A stretch of 64,000 nucleotides of DNA. Origin: Bremia lactucae. Lineage: Eukaryota; Oomycota; Peronosporomycetes; Peronosporales; Peronosporaceae. The first letter of the stretch is position 1; each line of letters begins with the position of its first letter. The notes beneath the pieces are model-generated. The model saw only the letters and a program-made list of their open reading frames with translations. It searched no databases and had not been told where the DNA came from. A program made the translations under genes and the position numbers. Below are positions 30,438 through 41,243 of this stretch, piece after piece. The DNA lies in NCBI RefSeq assembly GCF_004359215.1, contig NC_090628.1, positions 1,806,522 to 1,870,521 on the forward strand, written 5' to 3'.

Positions 30438-30941
30438 ATGCAAGCCTGGAGCGCGCTCATTCGCAATGTCAAAGACATTGGGAGCGAAGCCTGGCTTCAA
30501 AAACTTAACGCGAACTGCGTTAAGTTTGAGAAACGAACTCCAACCGGTGCAAAGTATAAATCGCATCGTTTGTCACGTGAGGCTGGGCTTCCATGCCTCA
30601 CGTGGGGTGATCCCTGTCCGTGTTGTGTTGACAACTCGAAGAGGGTAAAAGGGGATGTCGATTACCTTTCTTCGCCCTGGGGAAGGGCTCGCATCTCTAT
30701 TGGGAAGCGTGATGCGACTGACGTTTTGCAATTTATTTACATGCGCCAGGGGCGCGTGTTTTCCGATGAGCCTTCTAAACCATCGGATGGGTCTCGTCAT
30801 ACTGACGGACGAGGCCCTCAACGTCAGCAACCAGCTGGGAACGAGGCTCCCAGCTGTCATGTGAAGGTGGATGACCACGCCAGCGAACAAGATAACTCGT
30901 TCGCTGCCCCTTCACATCACGGTGGTTCAGGATACGTTTGA
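30438..30941 (+). CDS. Antisense ORF of element B, central part
   Basis: ATG-initiated, 167 residues, opposite to pol. Contains FEKRTPTGAKYKSHRLSREA followed by GLPCLTWGDPCPCC, a Cys-rich motif that recurs at 38.4 kb in another element as VGARYKLHRLSREAGMPC and CLCC. The 3' part overlaps the chromodomain on the other strand (31017-30775). The function is unknown; recurrence of protein-level similarity in two copies is the reason to list it. Confidence 0.45.
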   Translation: MQAWSALIRNVKDIGSEAWLQKLNANCVKFEKRTPTGAKYKSHRLSREAGLPCLTWGDPCPCCVDNSKRVKGDVDYLSSPWGRARISIGKRDATDVLQFIYMRQGRVFSDEPSKPSDGSRHTDGRGPQRQQPAGNEAPSCHVKVDDHASEQDNSFAAPSHHGGSGYV

Positions 30942-31526
30942 CAAGGAAACGTTGATCACCGTGGGAATCCACCAATGGTTGTGGTGATGGGTCGGATCTA
31001 ATGTCGAGGATCGACAAAATCGATCACTTCCTCCATGATTTGGAGGAGAGACTTGACCACGAGCGCGGCAAGCGTCGCTCGTTGGAGCAGTTGGTGCAGG
31101 CTCACCATATCGAGCGGTTGGAAGACCGTTCGAAAAGTACGTACTCCATGTTGGAGTACGAACGGAAATATCACGCTGTTCGCGATGAGCTGTCGTCAGC
31201 TCATCGCAGTTTCGAGGATATTCGGAACCGGTATGAGAAACTTCACGCTCAAAATGATAATTTGGTTCGCGATCACAAAAATCTTCAAGGGATTCTTGAA
31301 AAGGGTGGTCAAATCCGTCCTCGGAAGAAGCCGCGTACTGATGGTACGGCTGGAGCCATTCAACGTAAAACGTAGGATGCGTTTGCATCCTACGTGGCAA
31401 TTCTATTGCGTACGCATTGCCTCTGCGATGCAGTACACGGAAAGGCCCCATGAACTTGGGTAGTAGTTTACTGCTACCCACATTAGTGAATAAACGCTTA
31501 AGCAGGTTTACCGTAGAGAGTAGCAC
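30775..31526 (-). pseudogene. Integrase C-terminus and chromodomain of element B
   Basis: Minus frames read LLPKFMGPFRVLHRRGNAYA, ELPRRMQTHPTFYVEWLQPY (integrase C-terminal SH3-like region), then FLVKRILNHRD, YLVRWRGHPPSHDSWEP: an almost intact chromodomain (31017-30775). A long low-complexity spacer joins them. This is the best preserved pol segment in the window. Confidence 0.85.
31001..31375 (+). CDS. Antisense coiled-coil ORF of element B
   Basis: ATG-initiated, 124 residues on the strand opposite to pol: a near-continuous charged coiled coil (FLHDLEERLDHERGKRRS ... HRSFEDIRNRYEKLHAQND) ending in a basic RPRKKPRTDGTAGA tail. The tail recurs as RNRKKPCSDGTGGD at 39.24 kb in element C. It overlaps the integrase C-terminus. 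Likely the C-terminal part of the same antisense protein as 30438-30941. Function unknown. Confidence 0.5.
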   Translation: MSRIDKIDHFLHDLEERLDHERGKRRSLEQLVQAHHIERLEDRSKSTYSMLEYERKYHAVRDELSSAHRSFEDIRNRYEKLHAQNDNLVRDHKNLQGILEKGGQIRPRKKPRTDGTAGAIQRKT

Positions 31527-31616
31527 TAGATCATTAATTTAAAATGAATGAACATTTGCTCTTCCATGTTTGTCTGCATTCCGTTTCTGACGGTAGCAAT
31601 TTACCTAAAACTAATT

Positions 31617-32990
31617 TTAATAAAAGTCTTTTTTATGGATAATAGAATAAAATGGATCCTGAACGAAACGGATTATTGATTCTCGAGTTAGCAAAAATTC
31701 TTCTGTTGGCTCATTTGTTTTGTCTTTTTCAGTACGCTTTGTGCGTACTGCCATGAGATCATTCTCGTCTTTGATGTCGATATCTTCGACATCGACATCA
31801 CTCACGTCGTTGTTACTTTCGACGCGTGATGAGCGTTCATACAGCATGGACTTGACGAGGCGAAGGAGAAGGTAGCCTTGCTTAATTAGCAAGGCTCTCA
31901 ACAGGCAGAACTGTTGAAGTTACAGCAGGTACAGACCCCTGTACCTGAGATGACGCACACGCGTCGTACGGAAACCTTAAAAATTGACATTTCTTTCTGG
32001 GTCTGCTCGTACACCATGTGTACCTACGATGCAGCCCAGTACAGGTATCTCGGGGACCCCAATGACGCACTTTTGCAAGTTGACGTACAATTAAGCGTCC
32101 CCCAAATGTCTGCAACGCAGCGTCTAAACGACGCTTGTGCGACGCTATTGCGCTCAGCCCGTCTTCGACCCTACTTTGCGCGTAGAGATCGTCAAAGTGA
32201 TGGAGGTGTACGCTCGGTGCTGACGCATAAAGTGAGCCACCACTCGGTTAAATGCTGCTGGAGCGCTTTTAAACCTTAAGGCAACACAAGCCCCTCTCAA
32301 AGCATACCGCTTTGAGTGCTTACACTCATTTTGCCACATCGGACTCTCTCCTGAGTATCTGATAGTAGCCATCCTTTAATTCCAGCGCGGATAAGATGGT
32401 TGACATTCGCATGGAGTTCAACAAGACATATTTCCGCGAAATTGGCGTTTGCTCCAGTATGGTCGCCGTGTTCAGTTTATTGTAAGCATGAACCAGCGCC
32501 ATCCACGTGTGACTTTACGCACACAAAAGGTCGGGCTGCAGTGAGGCGATTTGCTCTTTCACGCACATGTCCCGCCTTGGCTCGCTTGTTAAAGATCTCA
32601 GCAATGTAATCGACCTGTTCTTTCGGCAACGGCCATTGCCTGGTCACACAACACTTGCTGCCGGATCAATTTCGTGCCCGATGCCCCTATAGGCTGGTAG
32701 GCGACTCGGCACTACTTCTGGAAACACATCGCGATGTTCTCATATAATTTCAAAGAATGGACTATCTCTCAAGGCATCCCAGCCCTGAGCAGCGAACCGT
32801 TTCTTTTTGTCTATTTCTAGGACGCTCTCGCCCATTGTGAATGACGAGCATCAGACCACCAAGTTTTTTTCTGCAACTGGTGTGACTATTTCGTGAATCT
32901 TTCCTGCCTTTAATTCGGCGAGGAACAGATCCCACGACATCTCCGGACAACTATATCCTCGGTAGATTAAAGATTTGCTGGAGCAATATC
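31617..32990 (-). pseudogene. RT fragments and integrase linker of element B
   Basis: Minus strand: PTFCVRKVTRGWRW near 32500, ALRFKSAPAAFNRVV near 32290, KCVIGVPEIPVLGC near 32060, all RT signatures in shifting frames. It then joins directly to the acidic integrase linker SNNDVSDVDVEDIDIKDEND (31820-31760), so the DNA between RT and the integrase tail has been lost. Confidence 0.7.
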
Positions 32991-33116
32991 AACTGAGGAC
33001 GCCTCCGCAATTTCGTCTTTGACGGCCTCGAAGACCTCGTTCGAAGGTCCGTCCTCTTTAATTGGGACCGATCCAAAGAACACTCGTCTTGACGTGCCTC
33101 AAATCGTCCTTATCTG

Positions 33117-33428
33117 TTAGGTACTCGTCTCTTTTGACTGGGAAATGGGTGCCGTTGCTCTCCTGGCTAATCTGTTCCTTCCAACCGTACCAGGCTCTAT
33201 GCACTGTTTAGGTTTATGCGACGCTTTGTTTCCTGTCAGCTCGCCGTCTACTGCCACATGATTTCGGCTCTGTGCAGGACATTTTGACGCAAGACTTCTT
33301 GGCTTCGTCCTTTTTACTACCCCAGTCTCCACGATCTGGGTAGGACTTGGTGACGTTTGACATCCCGTTAACGCACTCTCAACTGTGTTGTACTCGACAT
33401 CAGTTTCATAGGCCTCTCGCAGGGGCAC
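33117..33428 (-). pseudogene. Protease-RT linker remnant of element B
   Basis: About 100 codons on the minus strand, polar and Thr/Pro-rich, in the position between protease and RT. Assigned by position and composition only. Confidence 0.35.
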
Positions 33429-33473
33429 ATCATTTCCGGTGTCCTGCCTAGGGTTTGGCCAATTACTAGGGCT

Positions 33474-33990
33474 CGCTAATTACTTACATAAGAACAGTAA
33501 GGATTATGCAGAGCGGACTAAACCATTGTCTGACCTCTTTAGAAAGGACGCAGAATGGGTTTGGTTAATAGATCAAGAAGATGGTACTACATCAATGAAG
33601 CAATCTCTTGTATAGGCACCAGTCTTGGCATTGCCATACACGATAAAGTCTTTAGACTCGTCTGCTACGCAAGCAACTTTGCAATCGTTCCCGCGCTCAT
33701 GCAAAAAAATAACGAAGGCGTTGACCGTGTCATCTCTTATTGATCCTGGCTTTTGAAAGCCGCGGAAATGAATTACCCTGTGCATGACAAGGAGCTGCTT
33801 TCAGTAAAATATGCTCTTGTAAAGTTTCGAATGCACCTGTTGGGCACCAAATTATTTGTGGTTTACACGGATCACGAATCACTGCGGACCGCTATAAACT
33901 CACCGCATCTCCCGCCAGATGGCAAGATAATTTACATTCTTCTGTGAATTTCATTTCAAAGTTGAATAGAAGCCGGATAAATCGAATGTC
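33474..33990 (+). pseudogene. RT end and RNase H remnant of element 4
   Basis: Encodes RKDAEWVWL, LVCYASNFAIVPALMQKN, then LLKAAEMNYPVHDKELLS and VVYTDHESLRTAINSPHLP: Ty3/gypsy RNase H in two frames, split by a stop near 33742. Confidence 0.8.
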
Positions 33991-34289
33991 TTGGCTGACG
34001 CGTAATCGCTTTGATCAAACTTTGAGGCAAGACACCCGGAACGTGTGTCTCGTGCTAAGTCACAAGTTGAGTTCGTCAACGTTGGCAGCCATGAAGGTAT
34101 ACCACGTGACGACCTTGTTGACCTTCAAAACGAAGGAGAGCTACAGTCAGGATGGACATTGTCACCTGCTATTGAATCACTTCGGCGGACGAAAGGTCTC
34201 CCTTTTGTCACTGCTGAAGGCGACAGCCAAGTCGGTTTAGCTACAGCGATGGTCTGTTATGGCATCAGCCGTCACCTTGTGATCTCTTA

Positions 34290-35460
34290 AAAATCTATAT
34301 CCCTCATGACACAGATCTCAAGCTGAAGATACGTCACGAGCTCCAGGATGCACCAACGAGTGCTGATTGTTGGAAGTCGGCCAGTCTGGACTTCATGTTT
34401 GGCATGCCGCCTGACCACAAGGGTCGGACGGGGCTCGTCGTGTTTGTAGACAGACTGAGCAAAATGGTGCATTTGGCACCATATAAAACATCGATCATAG
34501 GCTAGGAGGCAGCTCTCATGTTCCTGATTCACGTGTATCGACTACACGGGATGCCCTATTCCATAGTATCGGGTCGGGATCCTTGTTTCAATGTTTTACG
34601 TTGGGTTTTGGCGACATGTGTTTGAGCTGCTGGGTACATGTTTATAGCCGATCATTCCTGGACCGATGGCTAAACAAAACGTGCCAATCGCGTCGTGGCG
34701 GATGAATTGCGCACGGTAGCGATTCCTAAGGAATGGAGCAAGCAGTTGCTCTTCGTGGAGTTAGCTATTCGTGACAGTGTCCACGACAGTACGGGTGAGA
34801 CGCCGTTTCATATATACCAACTGCGCCATCCTCTGACGGCAGTCTCGTTTGTGCGCAGCTGGAGTCTTAGCGGAGGAGGTCCCCTCACTTCGCTCTAAGC
34901 GAAGAGGGACACAGTTTTGTCATTCCAACGATGACCCGCGAGGGTATCATCTCAAAGACAGAAACTTGCTCTAGTGACCCTGCCGATCAAGCAGTGGTCA
35001 CTATGGAGTCACGGCAAGGAATGCGTATGCTCCTAAACAGTAACGATATTTCGTTATTTAAAACTCCGTCCTATGTCCGAAGTCTTGGCGGTGTCACAGG
35101 CGAGTTTGATGCTTAAAGCGTAAGCGAGGCTCAACGCTTTGTGGATGAGCGATTACCCATCCCACGAAAAGTCCGTGACGCGATGGCAAGCGCACAGGAC
35201 AAGCAAAAAAATAATGCGGACCAACAAGGTCTCAAAACAAAGAACACTTAGAGTCGGAGAAAAAATACAGTTAAATACTGCTACTTTACCTAAAAATGAA
35301 GTTTCTGTACTACCTGGAGTTACTACGAAACGATTCCGCGTTGCATCGGGCCGTTTACGGTAGTCGAGAAGGTTGAAGACATATATTATAGGCTCGCAGT
35401 CCCGCCGTATAGAAGACGCACCCCGTCTTCTACGTGGGTCGTCTGAAACTGTATGTTGAT
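34290..35460 (+). pseudogene. Integrase remnant of element 4
   Basis: Frames read RHELQDAPTSAD, SLDFMFGMPPDHKGRTGLVV, FVDRLSKMVHLAPYK, LHGMPYSIVSGRDPCF, RANRVVADELRTV and, at the C-terminus, KNEVSVLPGVTTKRFRVASG and KTHPVFYVGRLK-like residues near 35430. The core Asp in VVFVD and SGRD is visible. Stops near 34503 and 34625. Confidence 0.8.
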
Positions 35461-35685
35461 CAGAAGAGATGACATACCCCATCCGTCTAAGGAGACCGAT
35501 GGTGACGCCAACCGTGGTTAAGCGTCAATCAGGTGTGGGTGACGAGAAAGATGAATGACTTCTCTCCGACAATCTCCTCCCACCATGATATAAATTTGGA
35601 GAGCGAGGGAAATCACGCGCGTAATGCGGATCCGTAGCATCAGCTTCTCCAATAGGTCCAGCCAAATTTTCAGCCTTTGGTAGCA

Positions 35686-36149
35686 CTAGCGATCCTTCGA
35701 TCGAACATCGAGGAGATCCGAAGTCAGTCGCGGAACTTGACTTTCGAGATCCCCGATCCGTCGTTCAGCAGCGCTCAGCACCTGCGAATGAACGGAAGCA
35801 GGATAGGCTGCGGGGAGTAGCTGGGCGAAATCGCCACTCCTATCGGGTGATGCTGCTAGGAACCAACGCTTTCTTATTGGGAGGTGTTTACTCACCGCTT
35901 CGTGAAACATAAGCTTCAGATCTCATCTAGTGGAGAGGGACCCAAAGAGTTATGACTATTGGGAACCGGTCGACGCCCCGCGCGTTGACGTTCCGGGAAT
36001 GATGACTGCCTATGAGAAGGAGCACCAGTTGGAGCCGCTCCGCTAGTTTCAAATGGACTACCAGGAGTAGCGTGATGAGAAGAAAAAGTGGGTACAGTAC
36101 CGCTTTTGATTTCTCTCACACGCAAGCAAGCGAAGTTGATTTGCTGCAA
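35686..36149 (-). CDS. Antisense open segments of element 4
   Basis: Two minus frames (36149-35916 and 35910-35686) lie opposite the integrase-chromodomain spacer. The first is Pro/Ser/Arg-rich; the second holds a possible coiled coil (VLSAAERRIGDLESQVPRLT). This matches the general build of the antisense ORF in element 1 but not its sequence, as far as I can see. Unknown function. Confidence 0.35.
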
Positions 36150-36315
36150 CCATTTTTCGCCAGATCGCTATGTGGCTGAAAAACGGCACAGGAACTCTGC
36201 TTCGTATTTGGTCAAATTTTTTTTTAGAACTCAACACGACCCGGATCAGGGAAATACGGCCAAGCGATTTTCCATGAACTGTCGATGTCTTAATAATTAT
36301 GTGCGTCTATACTAG
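36142..36315 (+). pseudogene. Chromodomain remnant of element 4
   Basis: Reads RYVAEKRHRNSASYLVKF, the start of a chromodomain, then degenerates. Confidence 0.5.
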
Positions 36316-36380
36316 CGCGCTCTAGGAGCGACGCACAAGTTCCACCCGAATAAGGTCATCCGGATGGAGAAGGCATCGGT

Positions 36381-36669
36381 TGTGACAGGGTCACCCAGCA
36401 ACTCACAAATGAAGTTCTAAACTGTTAATTATTGGATCTTTCAACAATCTAACTTCGATAATAAATCAGGCTACTAAATACTACTAATATAGTACTACTA
36501 AATATCCGTACCCCGTACTTGAGATGCCGACACGTGTCATTCGTACCTACCTTAGTCATAACGATTGCCTAGCTATATTCTCTGATGAACTGATACACAT
36601 CCCGACTATATGACATAGTCAACATATCCTTAGTGTGCCATTACACTAGTCACATGTGACCCCGTTACA
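36381..36669 (+). repeat. 3' LTR of element 4 (family C), complete
   Basis: 289 bp, beginning TGTGACAGGGTCAC and ending GTGACCCCGTTACA, i.e. TG...CA with near-perfect terminal inverted repeats. A purine-rich tract precedes it. No other copy in this window. Confidence 0.75.
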
Positions 36670-36725
36670 CCTTCCCGCACCCAAATAGGAAACACTGTTT
36701 GCTGGAAGGGGGAACTTGAAGGGAA

Positions 36726-37612
36726 GTGACACAACGAGTCTGCCACGCTGGCATCCTCACACGCAGAACCACCGCAGAGAATACAATGATGACCGACCCC
36801 AAGACGCCCCCAGGGCACTCGCAGACCACGACGCCATCGACTGATACAGTCACCACAACGACAGAAGTCATGACGCCCAACGGGCACGCCGATGAAACAT
36901 CACTTGAGCTGTCAAGCACCGTGCGCGATGACCCACCGGATACTTCGACATCATTTCCTCGTACAGCAGCTCACCAGGACGCAACATCTCTGATGCGAAA
37001 GATCATAAGCGAAAAAACCTGTTCGTCAAGCTGCGTCACACAGCTTCACGCAACACGCTGCTCAAACATCACTCGAATAAGAAGCCACGTGCTGTGTCAG
37101 CTCTGCGGACTTCCGCGCGCCACCACAAACGGCAAGAGCGTGCACAAGGACTGAAGTGTGCTCGCGTGTCCGACACACCACCGCCATCCCCGACATTTAC
37201 CGACGTTCATCATGCTCATCTTGAGACGATCACTGCCGACATGCCTTCTCCAGAATCGAAACCACCTTGTGCGAGTGTACCACGTGACGACGTCTCCATG
37301 AGACCCAACAGTTCGAGCCATACTGGCAAACAAGTACCTCCACTGTGTCCATCGGACCCCCAAGGAGACCACAAGCGTCGTCGTGACACTTGCGTCCTAT
37401 GGACAAGGGATTTGCTGCTTGCAGTGAAGGTTTGGCGCGTGGTCGACTACGCGGATACCTCCAACGATGCCGAGAGCGAGGAAGACTTATGGAGCAGGTC
37501 GACGAATGCCCACTCGTCCTTGATGACGACACTGACGTCGGTCGACAGGTTTACGAAGACCAAATCAGCAGTTCGCTGCTCGGCGGGCAATAGCCTGGAG
37601 AAAGCAATTTAA
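36726..37612 (+). pseudogene. Unidentified frameshifted ORF after family C LTR
   Basis: Two overlapping + strand frames (36726-37154 and 37094-37612) appear to be one protein of about 290 residues with a frameshift near 37010. The N-terminus is Thr/Pro-rich (TTTPSTDTVTTTTEV), the middle basic (SNKKPRAVSALRTSARHHKRQERA), and the end carries RDLLLAVKVWRVVDYAD and an acidic patch. No domain recognised. Its position just after an LTR suggests a retroelement accessory or gag-like product. Confidence 0.35.
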
Positions 37613-38260
37613 TAACTTTTCTCCATAGATGTTGTCGGCAAAACTTAACGAAATATTTCCATACATTATTGCTTGGAGAAAAACCGAATGTAACTCCTCA
37701 GCTTTTGCCTGGGACAGTGGCTTGACAACTCAGCTGGCAATACTCTGTTGTGTACGATGATGTTGTTCACTGGCCCTTCCGTTGTTGAACTGGACACGCG
37801 ACTCGCGAAAGATAGGCCAAAACCTGAGGTGTTTTCCCAAATAGTATCTCTCTCATCTGAATCTACCACATCCGAGTGGCATCGGCGTTTTATCCTTAGC
37901 TACTTTTTGCAGGTAAAAAACCTTTGTCTGCAATAGGGCAGTTCTCGCATAGTAAAACATGCTGATGGAGCTTCTCTGGTTTTCCCTCTACCGCACTGGT
38001 GCAGTAGCCATACTTAGAACTGTAGCGGTTACCAGAGCACTTGTTAGTAGACCGGTAAAAATTTGCCCAACGTGCACCTTGGGTGGGGAGAGGGGCAGCA
38101 ACGTAATTGGAGGAGGCTGGAGGGGCATGTTGCAGGCGGGAACAATAAGCGGAAGGGGAGGAGAATGAAGGCGGGCTTTATAAATGTTTAGTTGCCCTCT
38201 TAAAAAGGGCAACTAAATATGGAAAGAGGCATGTCTATATTTTTAACCCCCCTTAAAACG
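37613..38260. other. Unassigned retroelement-derived sequence
   Basis: No supported gene. Contains a perfect 12-bp hairpin, 38187-38198 with 38206-38217 (TTTAGTTGCCCT / AGGGCAACTAAA), loop of 7. I could not find the expected 3' LTR of element C here. Confidence 0.35.
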
Positions 38261-38369
38261 GGCACGAACATGGCAAGGGGCATGCCCGTACCTTCAAGGC
38301 CCGTACCCAATTGGACAGCCTTTGTACAAAATGTACAAAACATAGGCCGTAAGGTCTGATTTGACAAGC

Positions 38370-39285
38370 TAAACGCTTTTCGTGAACGGTTCGAGAAACG
38401 GACCGTAGTCGGCGCACGCTATAAGTTGCACCGTTTGTCTCGAGAGGCAGGGATGCCTTGCATCTCTTGGAGGGACTCATGCCTATGCTGTTTTAAGGGT
38501 GCACGTCATGCCTTCAAGGAAACATTCGACCTCAAAGATCCCCATTGGAGGACTCTCATCTCTTACGAGATGTGTGTATCATGGGATTAAAAACCTCCAA
38601 TCCTTTTACGAGCGCGAGAAGCGCTCGTACTCCGATGGACCTTCTGCCGAGGAGGATGGGTCTCGTCGTACTGCAAGACGAGACCTGGAACGCTCAACAT
38701 TAGTTGGGAAGAGGTTCCCAACTATCATGCGAGGGTGGATACCCTCGCCAACGAACGAGATAACTCGTTCGAGCCTCCTTTGCTTCACGGTGGTTTAAGA
38801 AACTTCAAAAAGAAAGCGCTTCTCACCAATTCAAATTCAACAATGGATGTGGAGGGCGAGGGGAGATCGGGTTCGCCTCGTTTGACGATCACGATTCAAC
38901 ATCGTGATTTGGATCACACCCTTTATTATTTAAAGAAGAATTTTGATCACGAGCGATCCCGTCGTCGCGAGTTAGCGGTGATGGTCGATAATATTTTTCG
39001 TGACCAGTTGAAAAGTTCTGCGCAGATTGCGACTGAAAACTGGTGAACGAAAGGGCACATCAGTTTCTTCAAAACAAGCTGTTGACAGCTCTTCAGAAGA
39101 TCTCTTTCTTGGAGAAAAGAGTTAATCGTCTGGTTCACGAGAATCAAACCCCGTTTCGAGACAATAAGCCTTTGGCTCGGAACCATCAGGTTTTGGCTGA
39201 TGCCCTTAACCGTTCCGGTGTAATCCGGAATCGGAAGAAGCCTTGTTCTGATGGTACGGGTGGAGACGCCCAGCATAAAACGTAG
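38370..39285 (+). CDS. Antisense ORF region of element C
   Basis: + strand frames opposite to pol: one reads EKRTVVGARYKLHRLSREAG then MPCISWRDSCLCC (38396-38500), another 38735-39046 holds a charged helical stretch with FDHERSRRRELAVMVDNIF, and 39043-39285 holds KISFLEKRVNRLVHENQ and the tail RNRKKPCSDGTGGD. The order and motifs match the antisense frames of element B (30438-31375), although several stops and shifts are present. The last part overlaps the integrase C-terminus (GNAYTIELPRRMRTHPTFY, ~39330-39260, minus). Unknown function. Confidence 0.5.
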
Positions 39286-39701
39286 GATGCGTCCGCATTC
39301 TACGAGGCAGCTCGATCGTGTATGCATTGCCTTGACGATGTAATACACGAAGCGAGCCGATTTACCTGGGCAGTAATTCAGTACTGCCTACATTCGTCAC
39401 TACGTACTTTGGTAAAATTATCGTAGAGAGTAGGACAAGGTCATTAATTTTTAATGAAAGTATGTTTGCTCTTCCATTTTTGTCAGAGTTCCGTTTCTGT
39501 CGCTCCACCGCATCAGCGATGGATCCTGTACGAAACACATCACTGCTTCTCTAGCCAGCAGGAAATCATCGGTTTTAGTTTTGTTTTCAGTGCGACCGGC
39601 TCGCACTGCGGAAATATTAATCTCTTCATTATTGAGAGTATCACAAATCTCATTAATAGTATTGTTTTCGATGCTGGGCCTTTCAGCATCGTTGTCTACT
39701 T

Positions 39702-39793
39702 TAATGTTAGTTAACTCAACATTGTTATCTACTTCAATGTTAGTTAATCAACATTGTTATCCTTCAATGTTAGTTAATTCAACATTGGTATTC
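39702..39793. repeat. Short tandem repeat in the integrase linker
   Basis: Three to four imperfect copies of a ~30-bp unit around CAATGTTAGTTAA(C)TCAACATTG. On the minus strand they encode Asn/Val/Asp/Ile-rich repeats in the acidic linker. Confidence 0.8.
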
Positions 39794-40013
39794 TTCGCAT
39801 TGACTTTGTACTAATGCATGATAAGCAAGAGCTTAAAGGTTCTTTGCTCGAGCGAGTCCGCCCCCTAATAAGCGTTACTCTCAAATAGGGTAGGTATATG
39901 TGGTGGCGTAAGCCATTCACAAAAACGTGGTATGCTTTGTAAAAGCATGCACTGAATTGTTAATGGCAAATTCTACCATCGGCAAGAACTCGCTCCAACT
40001 CTTAAAAGAGTGA

Positions 40014-40205
40014 ATGTTGCTTGTCAAACAAGCATCCTCGTTTCGTACCACTCAACCTTTTCGAGTGGTCGACCTTCGACGCTGCCTGTGCTTGTACACA
40101 GCCCTCAGTAACTTGTACACCTTACTATGGTGGACCTTCGACGCTACCTGTGCTTGTGCACAGCCGTCGATATCTAACTCCACAATGTTTTGGGTATTCG
40201 TATCC
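40014..40205. repeat. Repeated block, copy 1 (partner 42972-43090)
   Basis: Blocks TTTCGTACCACTCAA, TTCGAGTG, CTTCGACGCTGCCTGTG, GCACAGCCGTCGA and GTGGGTATTCG / TTGGGTATTCG occur in the same order here and at 42972-43090. Inside this copy the segment GGTCGACCTTCGACGCTGCC ... ACAGCC is itself duplicated. Confidence 0.75.
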
Positions 40206-41243
40206 GCGAAGTATCTCTTCGAGAATAAGGTTTGCACGCTCCGTCTGACCATCTGTTTAAGGATGATCAGAAGTTGACATTTTTAATTGTGTTCCAAGGG
40301 ATTTGAACACTGTTTGCCAAAATTCCGCCGTGAATCTGGGGTCTCGATCTGAGACCAGTTCACGGGGTAACCCATGGAGTCGTAATATCAAGTTAATAAA
40401 GACACGATCTCAGCCTTTGGCTGTGACCGACTCCGGGACGGACGCAATATGAACCATCTTGCTGAAACGGTCAACAAAACAAAGATACCGTTATTCATGT
40501 GGGTGTCTTCGGGGAATCCGAAGACGAACCCCATAGATACGAACTGCCAACACTCTGCCGGAACAGGCAAAGTTTATACGGAGCACGGGATGAAGCGTTG
40601 GGCTCTACCCGTTGACAAACTTTGCAAGCACGTATTAATTTGCGGACTTACTCGTACTGGCGTGGCCAGTAGAAGTCAAGACTTATAGTGAGATAAGTCA
40701 TCTCACGTCCACCGTGACCACTTATTGGTGCGTCGTGGTACTCACACATGATGCGTAATCGCAAATCATTATGGGTAGGGATGACGACATGAGGTGTGTC
40801 GCCAGCAATGGCTGTATAATACAAGAAACCATTGCGTATTGTATATCCATCTGTTGAGGATCGCTACAATTTCGACAATCCTTTTAAGAATTGTTGTGAT
40901 GGTTTTCTAAGGTAATCCATAAACCCTTTGATGGCCTTATCTTTTTGATTAACTTTTCCAACGTCGTCGAGTAATGTTGACGACGGAGCACTTATTGTTG
41001 CAAGAGTAGCCTTATGCTAACTGTTGATTTGCGGAGCCGGCCAAAATCGGGAAGGTGCGAAAGGGCATCAGCGACGAAGTTAAGTCGTCCTGGTTTTTAC
41101 TCCACGGAGAAGTTATGCTCCGCGAGGAATGACAACCATCTCGCCATTCTTTGCGAAAGGTGTAGGTCCTTACGGCCGTGCGTTAAGACGCATAGTCCGC
41201 ATATACAATGAACGGTCGACCCTAAACTTAGCCAGTGCATAGC

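Larger units (their letters stand above)
29179..33430 (-). mobile_element. Decayed Ty3/gypsy copy (element B), 5' part lost
   Basis: Minus-strand order from right to left: protease-RT linker (33428-33117), RT fragments (~32990-31930), an abrupt jump to the integrase C-terminal linker (31901-31617), integrase C-terminus plus chromodomain (31526-30775), polypurine tract and 3' LTR. RNase H and the integrase core are deleted, and gag and the 5' LTR are replaced by an oppositely oriented element at about 33430. Confidence 0.8.
33431..36669 (+). mobile_element. 5'-truncated Ty3/gypsy copy (element 4)
   Basis: + strand order: end of RT (LANYLHKNSKDYAERTKPLS near 33474), RNase H, integrase, chromodomain remnant and a complete 3' LTR. 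It begins abruptly at the junction with element B; gag, protease and most of RT are missing. All frames contain stops. A minus-strand open segment again overlaps the integrase-chromodomain spacer. Confidence 0.8.
39260..41230 (-). pseudogene. Integrase remnant of element C
   Basis: Minus frames read VPVPAECWQFVSMGFVFGFP (40570-40510), a DRDPRF-type segment near 40340, TADHPQTDGQTERANLI-like residues near 40270 and RVLHRQGNAYTIELPRRMRT near 39330. Typical Ty3/gypsy integrase with many breaks. The acidic linker near 39700 has expanded tandem repeats. Confidence 0.75.

Noticed and set aside
38187..38217. Perfect hairpin as a rho-independent-type terminator
   Set aside because: Eukaryotic context with no gene ending there; treated as repeat-associated structure.
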